Assembly: GCF_963678635.1 (NCBI RefSeq)
Contig: NC_087068.1
Coordinates: 16,250,027 to 16,314,026, forward strand
DNA from: Symsagittifera roscoffensis
Lineage: Eukaryota > Xenacoelomorpha > Acoela > Convolutidae
Direction: 5' to 3'
Length of the DNA stretch: 64,000 nucleotides
Positions 1-10,900 of the stretch are shown here, piece by piece (the first letter of the stretch is position 1; the number at the start of each line of letters is the position of its first letter). The translations under genes and the position numbers were made by a program. Below the pieces are notes generated by a model. The model worked only from the letters and a program-made list of their open reading frames with translations. It searched no databases and was not told where the DNA came from.

Positions 1-717
1 ACATATTTCCCGCATAAAGGACTTTTTTGACAATTTTTTGAAGATTTTTTTTTCGTATTTTATTTGTTTTTCCATTTGCTTTTAAGCATAGTCATTCATT
101 TTTGTATCGCAGTGGTGCGAAGCTCAGCTTCATTTCTGTATTATTATTATGATTGGTGTTATCAAGTGTTTATTAAAATAGTGAGGCGTTTATCGTCGTA
201 TTGGTTCTTTTCACAGAATTTTTGCAATTTGACTTGATTTGTTTTAAAATTTGAAAGCTAAGATTTTTTCAAAAAATAGTTCGTTTGCGTTTTTTCTGTT
301 TACTTGCATTCATTGACTCTTTTCCAACTGTCTTTTGGGTTTTTTGTTTCTTTTTTTCTTTCGTTTTTGTCAGTGTTCTAGGCGTCAATGATTTCTTCCT
401 TTTTTGCGTAAAAGAACGAAGTGATTTTCACTAATATTGGTTGTGATGATTTTTGGAAAAAGTCTTTTGAAATTTGTCCTCGCTCAAATTTGTTTTTCGC
501 GGTTTGAGTCAATTTTTTGAGGTTACCTCATTTTATTTGTAAAAATGAAGGCAAACATTGAACCGCAAAAGTGTAAAGGTAATGAAAACGGAATTAATCG
601 GGGTTTGGAAAATGAACATTAATTTTCTGTTAACTTTTGTATCGATTTCTTTGTTCTTAACATTTTTCCAACCCTCTGTTCGCTATGTTTTAATTAATTT
701 AGCCGTTTTTGTTTCAG
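1..717. other. Intronic sequence upstream of the first visible exon
   Basis: This is T-rich, non-coding sequence that ends in a good acceptor (TTTGTTTCAG at 708-717). About 260-680 is a diverged copy of the dispersed repeat described at 5405-5880: it shows the GTGATGATTTTT, GAAAAAGTC and GCAAAAGTGTAAAGGT blocks. The short open frame at 558-773 lies in that repeat and runs into the exon in the wrong frame, so it is not a gene. Confidence 0.6.
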
Positions 718-818
718 CGACGAATGCAATGCGGAAAGTGATAACACGAAGGCAGTTGAAGACGCGAGTTTGAGAATGAAAGAACTGGAAGAAAAGACAA
801 AGGCAGATAATAAAACTC
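718..818 (+). CDS. DZF gene exon a
   Basis: Acceptor TTTCAG|CGACG, donor CTC|GTGAGT. It enters with one leftover base, encodes 33 residues of a charged helix-like segment (NTKAVEDASLRMKELEEKTK) and leaves one base. This matches the coiled linker just before the DZF core in ZFR/ILF3 proteins. Confidence 0.75.
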
Positions 819-3800
819 GTGAGTAGCTTTTATATCGAATTAAACAGTTTGCTGTGGCTATGCTTTAAGGAATCCTATTTAGACAGCTTGTTGTTCCGAT
901 CAATAACGATAGATTTTGAAGGATGTATGGCATAGGGGGATTTTTTCCCCGCGATTTCTGGTCTCAAAATTGCTTGTAAATGGTAAAATGTATGATTTTC
1001 GAAAATCCATTTCTAGGGAAATTGGTCTGAAAATTTTCTGTTTTGAGTTAACTTTTCAGTTTTCTTGTTGAGAGTGGTGTTGGATATTGTGGACTCAAAA
1101 GCTTATTTGAGCTATAATTTAATGTTCAAGTGTAAATGAATGTAGTGAAGACAACTTTTTTTAGCTTGTTTTCAAGGAAAAAGCCTTTTAATGCATGGTA
1201 TAAATAAATAAATAAGTCTTTTATAATTAGACAAAAGCAAACGTTTCCAATTTTTCTGGACACTGAGAAAATATTTTGCAAATTTTGAAACGTCAATTGC
1301 CTCTCGACAAAAAGGGCTTCAGTATGTTCCATCATTCGACCCATTTTGATGATTATTTGTGGTACCTGATTTATCCTGATAAAAAAAAATTGAAAAAATT
1401 GAGACACATCTGAATACAAAGTTTCTCCCCACTTTCAGTGATCACTAGAAAAATTTAATTGTAAAATTTTTCATTCATCAAAAATTGGATACATGAAGTC
1501 AATTTCTCATTCAAATAAATCAAAGTTGAATTTGCCCTTTTCCACCGGAAGTCAAGGAAGATGTCGTTAGTCAATCAAAATCGAATCCCACATGATGGAT
1601 TGGCTTTAATCTAGAATAGGTTTCAAATTCATCCAAAGTTTAAATTAAACGGTTTCTGATTATTCTGACCTCTCAAATTCGAGAACATATGCAAACTTTT
1701 ACTTCGAACCAGTTCAAAAATGTGGCTTGTTTCAATCGGTAGTTCATTTCGGTTGTTTGTTTCAGACGAGATAGACAGTGCATATCGACAAGTGAAGGGT
1801 GTTATGCGAATAGGGGCTCTGGCCAAGGGACTGCTGTTGAAGGGGGACAAACTGGTGGAACTGGCAGTGTTGTGTCAAGACAGACCGACCAAGGCTCTGT
1901 TGGCACGCATGTTCAAATGCTTCTCACAGCAGATGGGTCAAATCACATCCGATAAATACAGTTATGAGGTACAACAGAATCGATCAATTACAGCTTGCTA
2001 GCCTGCGTTCGAGCTTGTCCTTTGACTGAATATAGTGTAAAAGAACAAAGCGATTGTCACTTAAATGGTTCTTGATGATTTTTTTACTGGAAAAATTCCT
2101 AATATTGATAATTTTTTCCCTAAATGGGGTAATTTTAAGAACAAAAATGCTCCTTGAATTTCAAGAATCATAATCAATTGTTGAAATTCAAAGAGCTTCA
2201 ACGAGTTATAGATATATTTTTCAGTTTCTTCAAGTATTTTTTTTCTTCAAATATCTGTTGGCTATGTTTGTTCCTTGATGCTAAATATGGTTTGAATCTA
2301 TCAAAACTTTAAGCATTGAATTTGGAAGTTTTATTGAAGTTCTCAAATCAAATCGAAAAATTGAAATTAAAACACATGATTAGTTTGCTCAGAAACATTT
2401 CATAACTCCCAAAGCGTTCTTGTATCTCTGTTTTTTTTGTGAAACGATCAGCCGTCATCAAGAACTCGCGATTGGTTAGTTGTTATAATATTCTTGGAAA
2501 TTGTATCAAAAATAACTCGAAATATTTCAAAGTGTTTTTTTTGTAGTTTGATATAGCGTTTCGGTGCTTCTTTCAAAACAGCAGCTTGAACGCTATTTTG
2601 AACAAATTGATTTTTTTGCTAATTGATCGAGAAACTATCAGAAATAATTGCTTGTACTAGAAGCGCTCAAAAAGTTATCTCCAGAAACTACTTCTTGCGA
2701 ATTGACTGGAGGTGTCAAAATTAAGTTCAGTTACTAAAAGTCAATGAACGAAAAGCCGATACTTATATAGGTCGAGTTGATTTTTTGGTTTTCTTTCAAA
2801 CGAAAGTCCTCACGCTGAACTTTGATCTTATGGAGTTTGGCTTCTGATTTAGTTTTAAGCTAAGTTCAAGTTCTTCTGCTATAAAGAAAGGAAATTATGC
2901 TCTTAATTACGAATCTGCAGATGGCTCGAAGAACGTGAATGACTTTAGGTTCAAAAGAGGATCTAGTTTTTTGGATTTTGCAGCGGAATAAAAAATTTCT
3001 CATTGATTCTGTTTGCTCCATTTAGGTTAGGTTATGTAGTTGCATCGTACTATTACACGAGAGTAGCGTAGTGTGATAGTACGATACAACTTTTTTTCAA
3101 TCTTAGTTGCGAATAAGTCTCTTTTTTCAATCTAAGTCCCTGCTTTTGGTGGAAATTTTGAATCAGAAGACTGCTTCAGTGGTATAATAACATAAAATGT
3201 GCTTTGACATTTGTTTAGTAATAACTTAACACAGTTGATGCTTTTTAAGTTCATCGAATGAAAAGGAAAAATCTTTTTGTTTCATTCAACAGCATAATAA
3301 TTGAAACCATTTTTCAGAAACCTGCCAACTCGATATGGTTCGCGAGATGTTAGAAATGGGTAATTTATAAGCAATTTGTTTTAATGCAGTTTCGTATTAG
3401 ATGACAAGTTAGTGTGGTGGCCTTCAGTTTCTTACATTCCAAATTATTACATGCAGAATTTGAGTTTTTGTGCATTTTAAAGCTTTAGTGGATCCAAATC
3501 TTTATCGTTTTCTCGCTTCTGTTTGCGAAACTACAGCTTCGCTTCTGTCTAAAAAAATTGTCAATCATACAAGGACCTGAAAGGATGAAGAGCTTAATTG
3601 CGAGTTTTCCCTTCAATGTTGTTCGATAGTTTAAAAATGATCAATAAGTCAATATGTTTTATTTCGGTTACCTTTAGTTACAGTACTCTTTGATGATTTC
3701 GAGATGCCAAGGTTTCATTGCATGAATAGGTTTCCCGAAGATTTCGAGATGACAAGGTTTCATTGCACGAAGAGGTTTCCCGAAAGCTGAGATTTCTTCA

Positions 3801-6800
3801 AAAAAAAATTGAAGCAGTTTTTGTTTTCTGTTTACTTGCGTTCTTTAAATCTATTCCAACTATCTATCTGTTGGCTATGTTTCTGTCCTTTCCCTAATAT
3901 CTCTCCTTCTGTCTCTCACATATTCTCCTTTTCTTTTTTTGCTATCGACACGAGGCTGGTTTCGGGTGAAGGAAATTTGGGTACCTCAATTAGAAAGCGA
4001 AAATGGCGCGAAAAGTTAATAAATTGAATTTCATGTTCAAGGTTTTCCAGAGGATTAGAAAAATCAACCAGAGGCCCAGTTGTATCTTATTGACTTAGAT
4101 TTGTGCAAATGATGACAATCATAAAAAATTTTTAATTTAAGGAGCATTTCAAATAATAAATTAGTCATTCTTATTTCTCGGTTTCCTTGGGTTCATATCA
4201 GCACTTTTACAACTATTTGTTGGCTATGTTTGATCTCAATACTAATAGACTGAAGTTAAAGTTATTTGTTTCGTGCTTGTTCGAAGAAAGAGACGGAATA
4301 TTTGTGCTCGTTTTTTTTTCTTCAGACCAAGTTCGAGTTTTTGAACCACCTGCGAGCTTTTGACGTCCTGATCTCAAATTTGAAAAGCTAATTTGCCCAT
4401 GAGCATTTTCGTAAAATTATGCGGTTTGAATATTGCTAATTTTGTACAATAATTCAGCTATTTTGTTAGCTGCGATTCAATCCGATTTAAAAAAATTCCA
4501 AATTGAATTGGCCCAGGATATATGGTTTTGAAGATCCTATGGAGAAGAACTGATAATTGTCATAGATGGTTTATCTGAATCCTGTGAAAAACACAAGACT
4601 GGGCTCTAAATATGGGCTTATAATATTCTCCATCCTCATCGGTCGCTACCTGTGTCTTATTTTTCAGGTCAAAGTGCAAGACTGTGCCATTCTGATGACG
4701 TCAGAACAGGATAGCTACAAGATACAACTGAAGGCCAGTCTCACTTCACCGGCAGTTGAGCTGGCAGCACCAGTAGCACAGCAACAGGAACAGAAGACCC
4801 ACAGTGAGGGGGGATGTTCTAGTGATAATACGACTGGCGATGGAAAGACATCAGCCAATAGCAACTTGCTCAACAAGACCCGATGCTTAGGTAGGTTCCT
4901 CTAGAGAATAGACAGAACTGAACAAAATCTGTTGACGTCAATTGTTTGTGGTGTATAAACCAGCCGGAGTATAGGAGTATATAGGAGCTAACAAAGAAAC
5001 CAGCCAAAAGGGGACCGGTCGTTTAGCAGACAAGTCTTTCAGCATAAAAAGTGAAAAATGAGTCTTTTAGCGGATAAACGTAATAAAGTAATGGATGATT
5101 GCTTGACAGACTCAAAAAGACGCTCAGTCTAGGGCCAAGCTTCCCCAATTAAGTCAATTATCTCACGATTTGTCAACAAAACTATCAACTTCAAGAACAC
5201 AACAGTCTAAATTAGCGGCAAAACAAAGATTTACGCGCACAATAACACTCGTGTTGAATTGAAGCGCAGCGGAGCAAGCGGTCGCTAATCGCCAATGCCG
5301 AGTTTGAAGTTAGCTATCACACTTTATAATTGCTAAAAAACCTGTCTGTTAAAAAACCGGTCTGCTAAAATCCCTTGCACCCAGCCAAAAATACATTTTT
5401 GTTTTTAAGAGTCAATGAACGTAGTGAAGACTCTTAAATTGGCCGTGATGATTTTTTGTTTCTTTCTTTTCCAGGAAAAAGTCTAAAAATTTGTTCACGC
5501 TCAAGTGTGATTTTCCGTGGTTTATTCACTGCGTTTTTTTTTCAAATAAAAGGAAGGCAAACTCCACTATCGAACAGCCAAAGTGTAAAGGTCACGAAAA
5601 CGTGATCGACTTTTAGTTTTAAAGTGGATTGTAATTTTCACTTTTTCCAAGGGAATAAAATCTTACTTTTTGATCCAGTTTTTTGACATTGATTAACTTC
5701 ATCAAAAAGTATCAAGCATACATTTTTTTTCTTGTCTTCAAATGCGGAGAGCTTTAAGGCCATATGTTTTTTTTCTTTGAAATCCGAAATTTGGAGCTTT
5801 TTCAAAAAACATATATATTTTTTCATTGCGTTATTTGTTATGTTTTCGTTTGTCTGTTGACTATGTTTTTAGTTTAACGTATGATAGTTGGGTCCCTTAA
5901 ATTAAGATGGGTCCATGAAGAAAATTGTTCGGCCTTAAAAACTTCGAAAACATGGTTTGCACTTGGTTAATTGTGTTTTTGAATTTTTCTCAATCTGCGG
6001 GACCCATTTTTCATACTTACTTTTTCGTGGCACCGAACTGTCATATTTAACTTCTCTTGAATTCGCCGCGGAATAAAAAATTTACGTAATTATCCGTTTT
6101 TCTCTAAATGGGATAACTTTAAGAATAAAAAGCCAACCTTAAACAATTCTTGAACTTAAAAGCTTCATCCTTGAGTTCTTTTACATTTTTCAATCATCTA
6201 TTGGCTGTGGTTACTCAAGCGAGTCTTTTTACGAAGTTCTATGGTAATAGATGATTTTGTTGAACAGAAAACTCAATGGATTTAAACTCAGTTTCTGGAA
6301 CAAATATACCTAATTCAATTCGGTCCTTGCGATCGATAGTTTCCTATGTATTGTACCACACGATTAATGGTGTTGTTGCTGGAGATTGATTGGATTTGTT
6401 TTTGTTCAAGATAAAATAAAACATTCATAAAATAAAATAGTTTCATTTCATAGTCATTCGTACCGGCTTTCTTCCCTCTCCCCCTCCCATCACCTCATGT
6501 AAGCATCAATTTTTAAGGGTAACGAATAGTTGTAAAAGATAATGTACGGGAAACAAGTATGCTTTAAGTACTTGTTAGTCAGCATGACAATTTCTACGAA
6601 AAACAACATTCAATTCCGGCTAGATCTGGAGGATGTTCGAATAAAAGCGATAAATGAAAAAATAACTTATCAATGATCACTTGTGTTTAGCACTGCTGGC
6701 TGAGTTGAGGCGTGCCAAGTGGTTCCAGTCAAGAGCGGCCATGGTGCCGTCGTGCGTGATTGTCATGCGCATCCTGAAAGACCTCATGAGGAGAAACTCC

Positions 6801-8997
6801 AACTGGGGAGGCCATTCTCTTCCCCTTCAGTGGACTATGGAGGTGGTTGTGGAGAATACATTGGGGGCATGCAGTACTCCACTCAGTCCGGGAGATGCCA
6901 TGAGGTGAGAAGTTATGAGGCGAGACGAGGCCCATTATGATCCGTTCTCGGTGCTTGCAAGGGTGATGCAACATTACCCAGCCCAGAAAAAAAGCAAGAA
7001 AATTAGCATGAACTAAGCAGGCACACAACAGCGGTTCTCCGCAAAGAGTTGAACAGATCGTTTCTTAATCCTTTTACTCGTAGTTAATTTGTCTTAACTT
7101 AAGCTATGCCGCTGAATGATGGGGGGAGTTAGCTTTTTTTGAAAGAATTATATTTTTGAAAGCCTTATTATTTTGAATGAGTTATGCGACAGCATGTCAA
7201 TTTCAGACTTATGACCCGTTTCGATGAGCGGAGCACAATGGTTAATCGATTGGCGATGGAAGGCATTTAACGGTGTTCAATGACGCAATTGTAAATGGAG
7301 CAAAAAATACGAATGATTTGTTGACTACAATTTTTGTTTTTTAGTCGTACATTTTCCGGTTTTCGTGAGATTTCCCGTAGTAATAGTTTAGTTCCCGTTT
7401 TTTGAATCACGTATCTTAAAGTTGTGAGTTTTTCTCATTGGCCAGACTGACTGTGGGTATTTAGGAGAGTGTTGGAGTCGCTAGCAGGGGGTATCCTGTG
7501 TGCTCACCCGATCGGAGTGGGTGTGTTGGACCCTTGTGAACCCCATGAGGTAGTGGACTTGACTGAGGGTCTGATGCTACAGAGTAGGGAGGATGTGACT
7601 GCAAGTGCACAACAAGCTCTCAGACAAATAGTGTTCAAACAGATACACAAGGTAAACAGAATAGAGCTAGCACAAAAAGCGAGGTTAGAACATCGGCAAC
7701 GATTGTACTTGAACTTGAATTCATTTACCAGCTGCAGTGAAAAGTTATATAATTTTAATAAACTATAAACTGCCTGGAGGGGCAGTTGTTGATTTTACCT
7801 GTAGAACTACATGTATTTTATATAGTAGATTCGACTGGTTCTTCCAGTCCACACTCGTTCGCAATGTGAGTGTGTGATATACATGATCAGATATACTTAG
7901 AGCAGGAGTAGATTGACTGACACTTGATAAGTTTTTCCATGTTGGACCAAAATACAAGGAGTTCCATGACGAAAAGTTAAACGTGCAAAAGTCATTACGC
8001 CCGAGCTGAGCTAAAGACCTTGATTTTCCGACAAACAGTACGGACCAAAAAACCTACACCTCATATTGCGAAAGGTTGCTAACGAGGACCCAGGTGTTAA
8101 ACAGAGAGGTCCGGCATCAACAGTTTACTTTAGGCCAAAAAAGAGGATTTTTCTGTCTTTTTAATAATTAGTTGATGTTAATTGATTGATCGTGGATAAT
8201 TTTCGGTTCCTCTCCTTATACAGAAGTTTGTTTAGTTGCTCGGCATGGAGATGATTCCTGCGCCCACTCCTGCCCAAATAAGGAAACGGAGAATGGACCA
8301 AATGGAAATGATCAACAAGGCTCGTGAACAAAACATGAACAAACAATATTCACTGCAGCATCAGCAGCAAAACGAGACCGCCTCTGTCTCGGCAAAAAGA
8401 GAAAAACGAGATGATGCGAGTTTAAACGAAAAGGTCGACAAAGTTTTAGAAAAAGCGAATAATTCAACAACGGATTCAAATATGGAGACTAATGACAAAG
8501 TTTCACCGCTTAACGAAGAGGTTAAAGGAAATTTAGAGCTTTCGCAAAACAATTCTGATGATAAGGCTGTTAATAGTTTGCCACTGGACATCAATTCTTC
8601 ATTACCTGCGGGTGCCGTTGATAAAAAGATAGACCCCATGGGCAATAAACATTTCGATGATGCAATCTCAAGATCTGAATTAGGGAAAGAAACTTCCGAA
8701 GGTCTGACGGGCAACTCAGAGTTCGACACACCCAACGACCAATACAGTTATTATGAGTCATCAGAACACCCAAATGAGTCCATGGATTTCCATGCGGCAC
8801 ACCATAATGACAACTGGGTGGACCCTGGAGGCGAGGCAGCCTACGAAGCCATGGGCTATGAGGATCCCTATGAATCGTATTACGGACCGTTGCCACAACA
8901 AAGAGGCATGGGCTTTGGGTACTCAAACCCTAGGTTTTTTAGACCATGGCGAGGAGGTGGAATGGGAAGAGGAGGCTTCAATAAATATCAGTGGTGA
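718..8997 (+). CDS. DZF-domain RNA-binding protein, ZFR/ILF3-like (5' end missing)
   Basis: Six exons join in phase: 718-818, 1766-1968, 4668-4890, 6691-6904, 7465-7651 and 8236-8997, giving 562 visible residues. All introns are GT-AG. Residues about 45-315 form a DZF domain, a nucleotidyltransferase-like fold that dimerises with ILF2-type partners. Signature strings include KGVMRIGALAKGLLLKGD, KWFQSRAAMVPSCVIVMRIL and REDVTASAQQALRQ. Family members bind structured or double-stranded RNA in the nucleus and act in splicing, RNA stability and antiviral control. The FKQIHKLLGM string looks more like ZFR than ILF3. The last exon encodes a 253-residue tail: a basic RKRR cluster, a Q-rich stretch, a long acidic Ser/Asn-rich part, then a Tyr-rich part ending in an RGG-like segment (RPWRGGGMGRGGF). 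ILF3 and STRBP carry dsRNA-binding domains after the DZF; none is seen here. Any zinc fingers would lie upstream of the window. I am sure of the DZF family but not of the exact orthologue. Confidence 0.9.
819..1765 (+). other. Intron, no recognised content
   Basis: This is AT-rich intron sequence between two supported DZF exons. I see no gene and no clear mobile element in it. The minus-strand open frames here have no recognisable domain. Confidence 0.6.
1766..1968 (+). CDS. DZF gene exon b (DZF core start)
   Basis: Acceptor TTTCAG|ACGAG, donor GAG|GTACAA. It encodes the conserved block QVKGVMRIGALAKGLLLKGD, then VELAVLCQDRPTKALLARM and the KY of the TEDKYE-like motif. It ends in phase 0. 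Confidence 0.92.
1969..4667 (+). other. Intron with diverged dispersed-repeat fragments
   Basis: Fragments of the 0.5-kb dispersed repeat are seen near 2010-2280, 3790-3900 and 4150-4240, recognisable from GTTTACTTGCGTTC and TGTTGGCTATGTTT. There is a short inverted pair around 3041-3090 (TGCATCGTACTATTACAC against GTGTGATAGTACGATACA). No coding exon was found; a 42-nt exon-like stretch at 3318-3359 was rejected. Confidence 0.55.
4668..4890 (+). CDS. DZF gene exon c
   Basis: Acceptor TTTCAG|GTCAAA, donor TTAG|GTAGGT. It encodes VKVQDCAILMTSEQDSYKIQ, which aligns with the SVDDAAIVIKN region of ILF3, then SLTSPAVE. The next stretch is a loop rich in Gln, Ser and Gly (about 40 residues) that replaces the variable loop of the family. 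It leaves one base of a split Ala codon. Confidence 0.88.
5010..5380. mobile_element. Candidate non-autonomous DNA transposon with imperfect inverted ends
   Basis: The sequence is bounded by CCAGCCAAAA at 5000-5009 and again at 5381-5390, a candidate 10-bp target duplication. Near each end TTTAGCAGAC occurs in inverted orientation (about 5021-5031 and 5360-5369), with further matches to CGGT and TTTAGC. No open frame is present. The outermost 12 bases do not match, so the exact ends are uncertain. Confidence 0.5.
5405..5880 (+). repeat. Dispersed ~0.5-kb repeat, best full-length copy
   Basis: The copy starts at AAGAGTCAATGAACGTAGTG and ends at TGTTGACTATGTTT. Internal landmarks are GTGATGATTTTTTG, CAGGAAAAAGTCTAAAAATT, CGAACAGCCAAAGTGTAAAGG and TTTTGATCCAGTTTTTTGACA. 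Other copies or fragments lie at about 260-680, 6085-6210, 9160-9250, 10165-10440, 13660-13800, 15000-15430, 26255-26760, 32275-32400, 41155-41350, and inverted at 29335-29560. It carries no long open frame. Confidence 0.75.
6465..6650. mobile_element. MITE family 1, diverged copy
   Basis: The copy begins with GGCTTTCTTCC and a pyrimidine tract, then CACCTCATGTAAGCATCAAT and TAGTCAGCATGACAATTTC. These match the family-1 interior in the copies at 28671 and 52087. The right end is decayed and placed only roughly. It lies in the intron before exon d of the DZF gene. Confidence 0.5.
6691..6904 (+). CDS. DZF gene exon d
   Basis: Acceptor TGTTTAG|CACTG, donor ATGAG|GTGAGA. It encodes ALLAELRRAKWFQSRA, CVIVMRILKDL and LSPGDAMR, the conserved central-to-C-terminal part of DZF. 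The last Arg codon is split with the next exon. Other long frames here are out-of-frame shadows. Confidence 0.93.
7465..7651 (+). CDS. DZF gene exon e
   Basis: Acceptor ATTTAG|GAGAG, donor AAG|GTAAAC. It encodes RVLESLAGGILC, GVLDPCEPHE and REDVTASAQQALRQIVFKQI, the typical DZF C-terminal block. It ends in phase 0 after HK. Confidence 0.93.
7652..8235 (+). other. Intron, no recognised content
   Basis: The intron runs from donor GTAAAC to acceptor TTTAG. I see no element or gene inside it. Confidence 0.6.
8236..8997 (+). CDS. DZF gene terminal exon: DZF end and long acidic/Tyr/RGG tail
   Basis: Acceptor TTTAG|TTGCTC continues the frame as LLGMEMIPAP, the end of the DZF domain, and runs 253 codons to TGA at 8995-8997. 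Tail composition in order: RKRRMDQMEM (possible nuclear signal), Gln-rich, a low-complexity Asp/Glu/Asn/Ser stretch, Tyr-rich (ESYYGPLPQQRG), then an Arg/Gly-rich end. The tail is probably disordered and RNA-binding (inference). The codon pattern stays coding-like to the end. Confidence 0.88.
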   Translation: MLGMEMIPAPTPAQIRKRRMDQMEMINKAREQNMNKQYSLQHQQQNETASVSAKREKRDDASLNEKVDKVLEKANNSTTDSNMETNDKVSPLNEEVKGNLELSQNNSDDKAVNSLPLDINSSLPAGAVDKKIDPMGNKHFDDAISRSELGKETSEGLTGNSEFDTPNDQYSYYESSEHPNESMDFHAAHHNDNWVDPGGEAAYEAMGYEDPYESYYGPLPQQRGMGFGYSNPRFFRPWRGGGMGRGGFNKYQW

Positions 8998-9620
8998 AAT
9001 GTGAAATGAATCCCGTTCAGTAACGTGCGAAAAACTCGTTGAAATCGTTGAATGAACAATTTGTGTGGTTCAAAATTAGATAATATATTTTGATTGTAAT
9101 TGAAATGCTTGTTTTGTTCTCAACGCATGGATTAGAAAGTAAAAAGTTCCGTTTAATTGTTTTATGCGTTAAAGAACGAATTGAGTTATAATTCACATAT
9201 GTCCTTAGTATTTTTTCTGCGTTTTGGTTTTTTTGATTTTTTTCAAATTCATCAACTAAAAAGAGCAGATTACGCTTTACAATAGCATTAGTGCAAAAAC
9301 ATAACTGGTGTTTTTTTCAAAACGTTTTAATTTTAAAATTTTTATTTAAAAAAAGTTACCTTTTAACCCATAATTCTCAAATCGCGTTTAGTTTTATCAC
9401 AAAAATTATCTATCGCAGCAGTTTCTTTAAATACAAATAGCTCTAACTTGATCTATTTTGGGTTCTTTTACTGTCCTCCTTTATCTGAAGCATGAATTTT
9501 GCACGAAAAACATTGATTTTACACATGCGAAAGCAAGTTTCCTGTAATCGAGACAACTTTTCTTAAAGATACGCGACAAAGTGAATTTGCGTTTTTAAGT
9601 GAACCTGAGCAACATCGAGA
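8998..9620 (+). other. 3' flank / 3' UTR of the DZF gene
   Basis: AT-rich sequence follows the stop codon. I see no canonical AATAAA just downstream, so the poly(A) site is not placed. A short dispersed-repeat fragment lies near 9160-9250. Confidence 0.4.
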
Positions 9621-9627
9621 CTCCTTT

Positions 9628-9712
9628 CCAATTGGCCGAGAGGTTAGGCGGAAGCCTTTGTGCCCTAAGCTTTGGGTTTCGATTCCCGGCCGGACCGTGT
9701 GTTTTTTTAGTA
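9628..9712 (+). repeat. tRNA-derived (SINE-like) sequence with A and B boxes
   Basis: TTGGCCGAGAGGTTAGGCGG resembles a Pol III A box of Ser/Leu tRNA type. The string GGGTTTCGATTCCCGG, about 35 bases later, resembles a B box, and a T-run follows (9702-9708). The acceptor stem does not pair and the T-loop has one base too many, so this is a degenerate tRNA or SINE head and not a working tRNA gene. Confidence 0.55.
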
Positions 9713-10900
9713 TGAATAAAACTGAAAATAAATTTTCCGGGAAAAAATGAATTTTCGGACTTTTGTTTGTCTGCTCATGTTTTTGCGGCTTAGTTGCCAC
9801 ATCGGAGGCTTTTCTTGTGCTGACAGCAATTTTCATCGTAGATGAATCTGTACTTGATTTACTCCTGTTTTTTGGAAATTCAATAGCTGTGACTTTTTAC
9901 ATTTTCCGCGGTTGATTTTCCTATTTGATTTTTTTTAGCTCAAAATTTTTTTTCAGTCTTATTGGTATCGGCTTAGTATTTTTTGTGTCGCTTCAAGGGC
10001 AGAATATGATTTATTTGTTTGAGTTTTTTATGTTGCAATATTTCGAAGTTATGAAGCTTAATTGCTCGTTTTTTTTAAAATCAAGGATTAGTGGAAGTTT
10101 AGTAAATATTAAAAGTTTATTTAGTACTAGTGGTTTTTTCTGATATTATTTTTTTATTTTGTATTTTTTTGAATTTTAGTTCAGACTCTTATTTATGTCG
10201 CAATGATTTTTTTTCATGAAAATTCTTAAAATTTCCTCAAGCTCAAACTTATTTTTTCACGGTTGGACTTTTGATTTTTTATAAGTTTAGTTCATTTCTT
10301 TTCTTAAAACTATCGAACAGCAAAATTGTAAAGGTTGCAAAAAACGTGATTGAATTCTAGTTTCGATGGGTGAATTAGGTTTTCAGTTTTCGCAGTGATA
10401 TAAAACTGTTACCTATGCGGGGTAGCTAAACCTAGTCCTATAATCCTGGTAAAGTTAATGTTGCTGCTGTCTCCGTCAAACAGTAGATTTTTTTCTGATT
10501 CTGGTCATTTCTTTTAGGTCAGTGTCCTGTTGGCTGGTTGATTTGTCGTTAGTAGTCGTGTACACAAGGAGGATGATCAAATCTTCGTGGTTGCAAAAAG
10601 TGTGACTGACTATCGTTATACTGTGGTTGAGTGTTGTCATCCATGATAAGATCATTATGAAATTTATCAATTTTGAGTAGGTGCCGGAAGTACTACAGTC
10701 ATTCCATTTTTTTTGATTTGAAGCGTTCAATTTTGGCTCATGGAAGAATGCTTGCTCATTTTTGTCGGTAATCTTCCCTTAATTTCTTCGATTCGGCAAA
10801 ATCCATGATCTTCTCGATTGCTGTTGGTACAGTGCTGTCAGGTAGAGCAAAAAAAGTATGGGCACGGGAGTTTTTGTTGTACTTTCTAGTTTAATCGTCG
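9713..10900. other. Intergenic, repeat-bearing
   Basis: A dispersed-repeat copy occupies about 10165-10440 (CTATCGAACAGCAAAATTGT, AACGTGATTGAATTCTAGTT). The part from 10440 on may be the 3' tail of the minus-strand retrotransposon that follows. No gene was recognised. Confidence 0.45.

Noticed and set aside
3318-3359. 42-nt exon-like stretch (TTTTTCAG ... ATGG|GTAATT) within the DZF gene intron
   Set aside because: Exons b and c join directly in phase 0 and align with ILF3 without a gap, and the 42 nt contain an in-frame stop.
8361-8926. Minus-strand and alternative-frame open frames over the last DZF exon
   Set aside because: They are shadows of the real exon; none has a domain.
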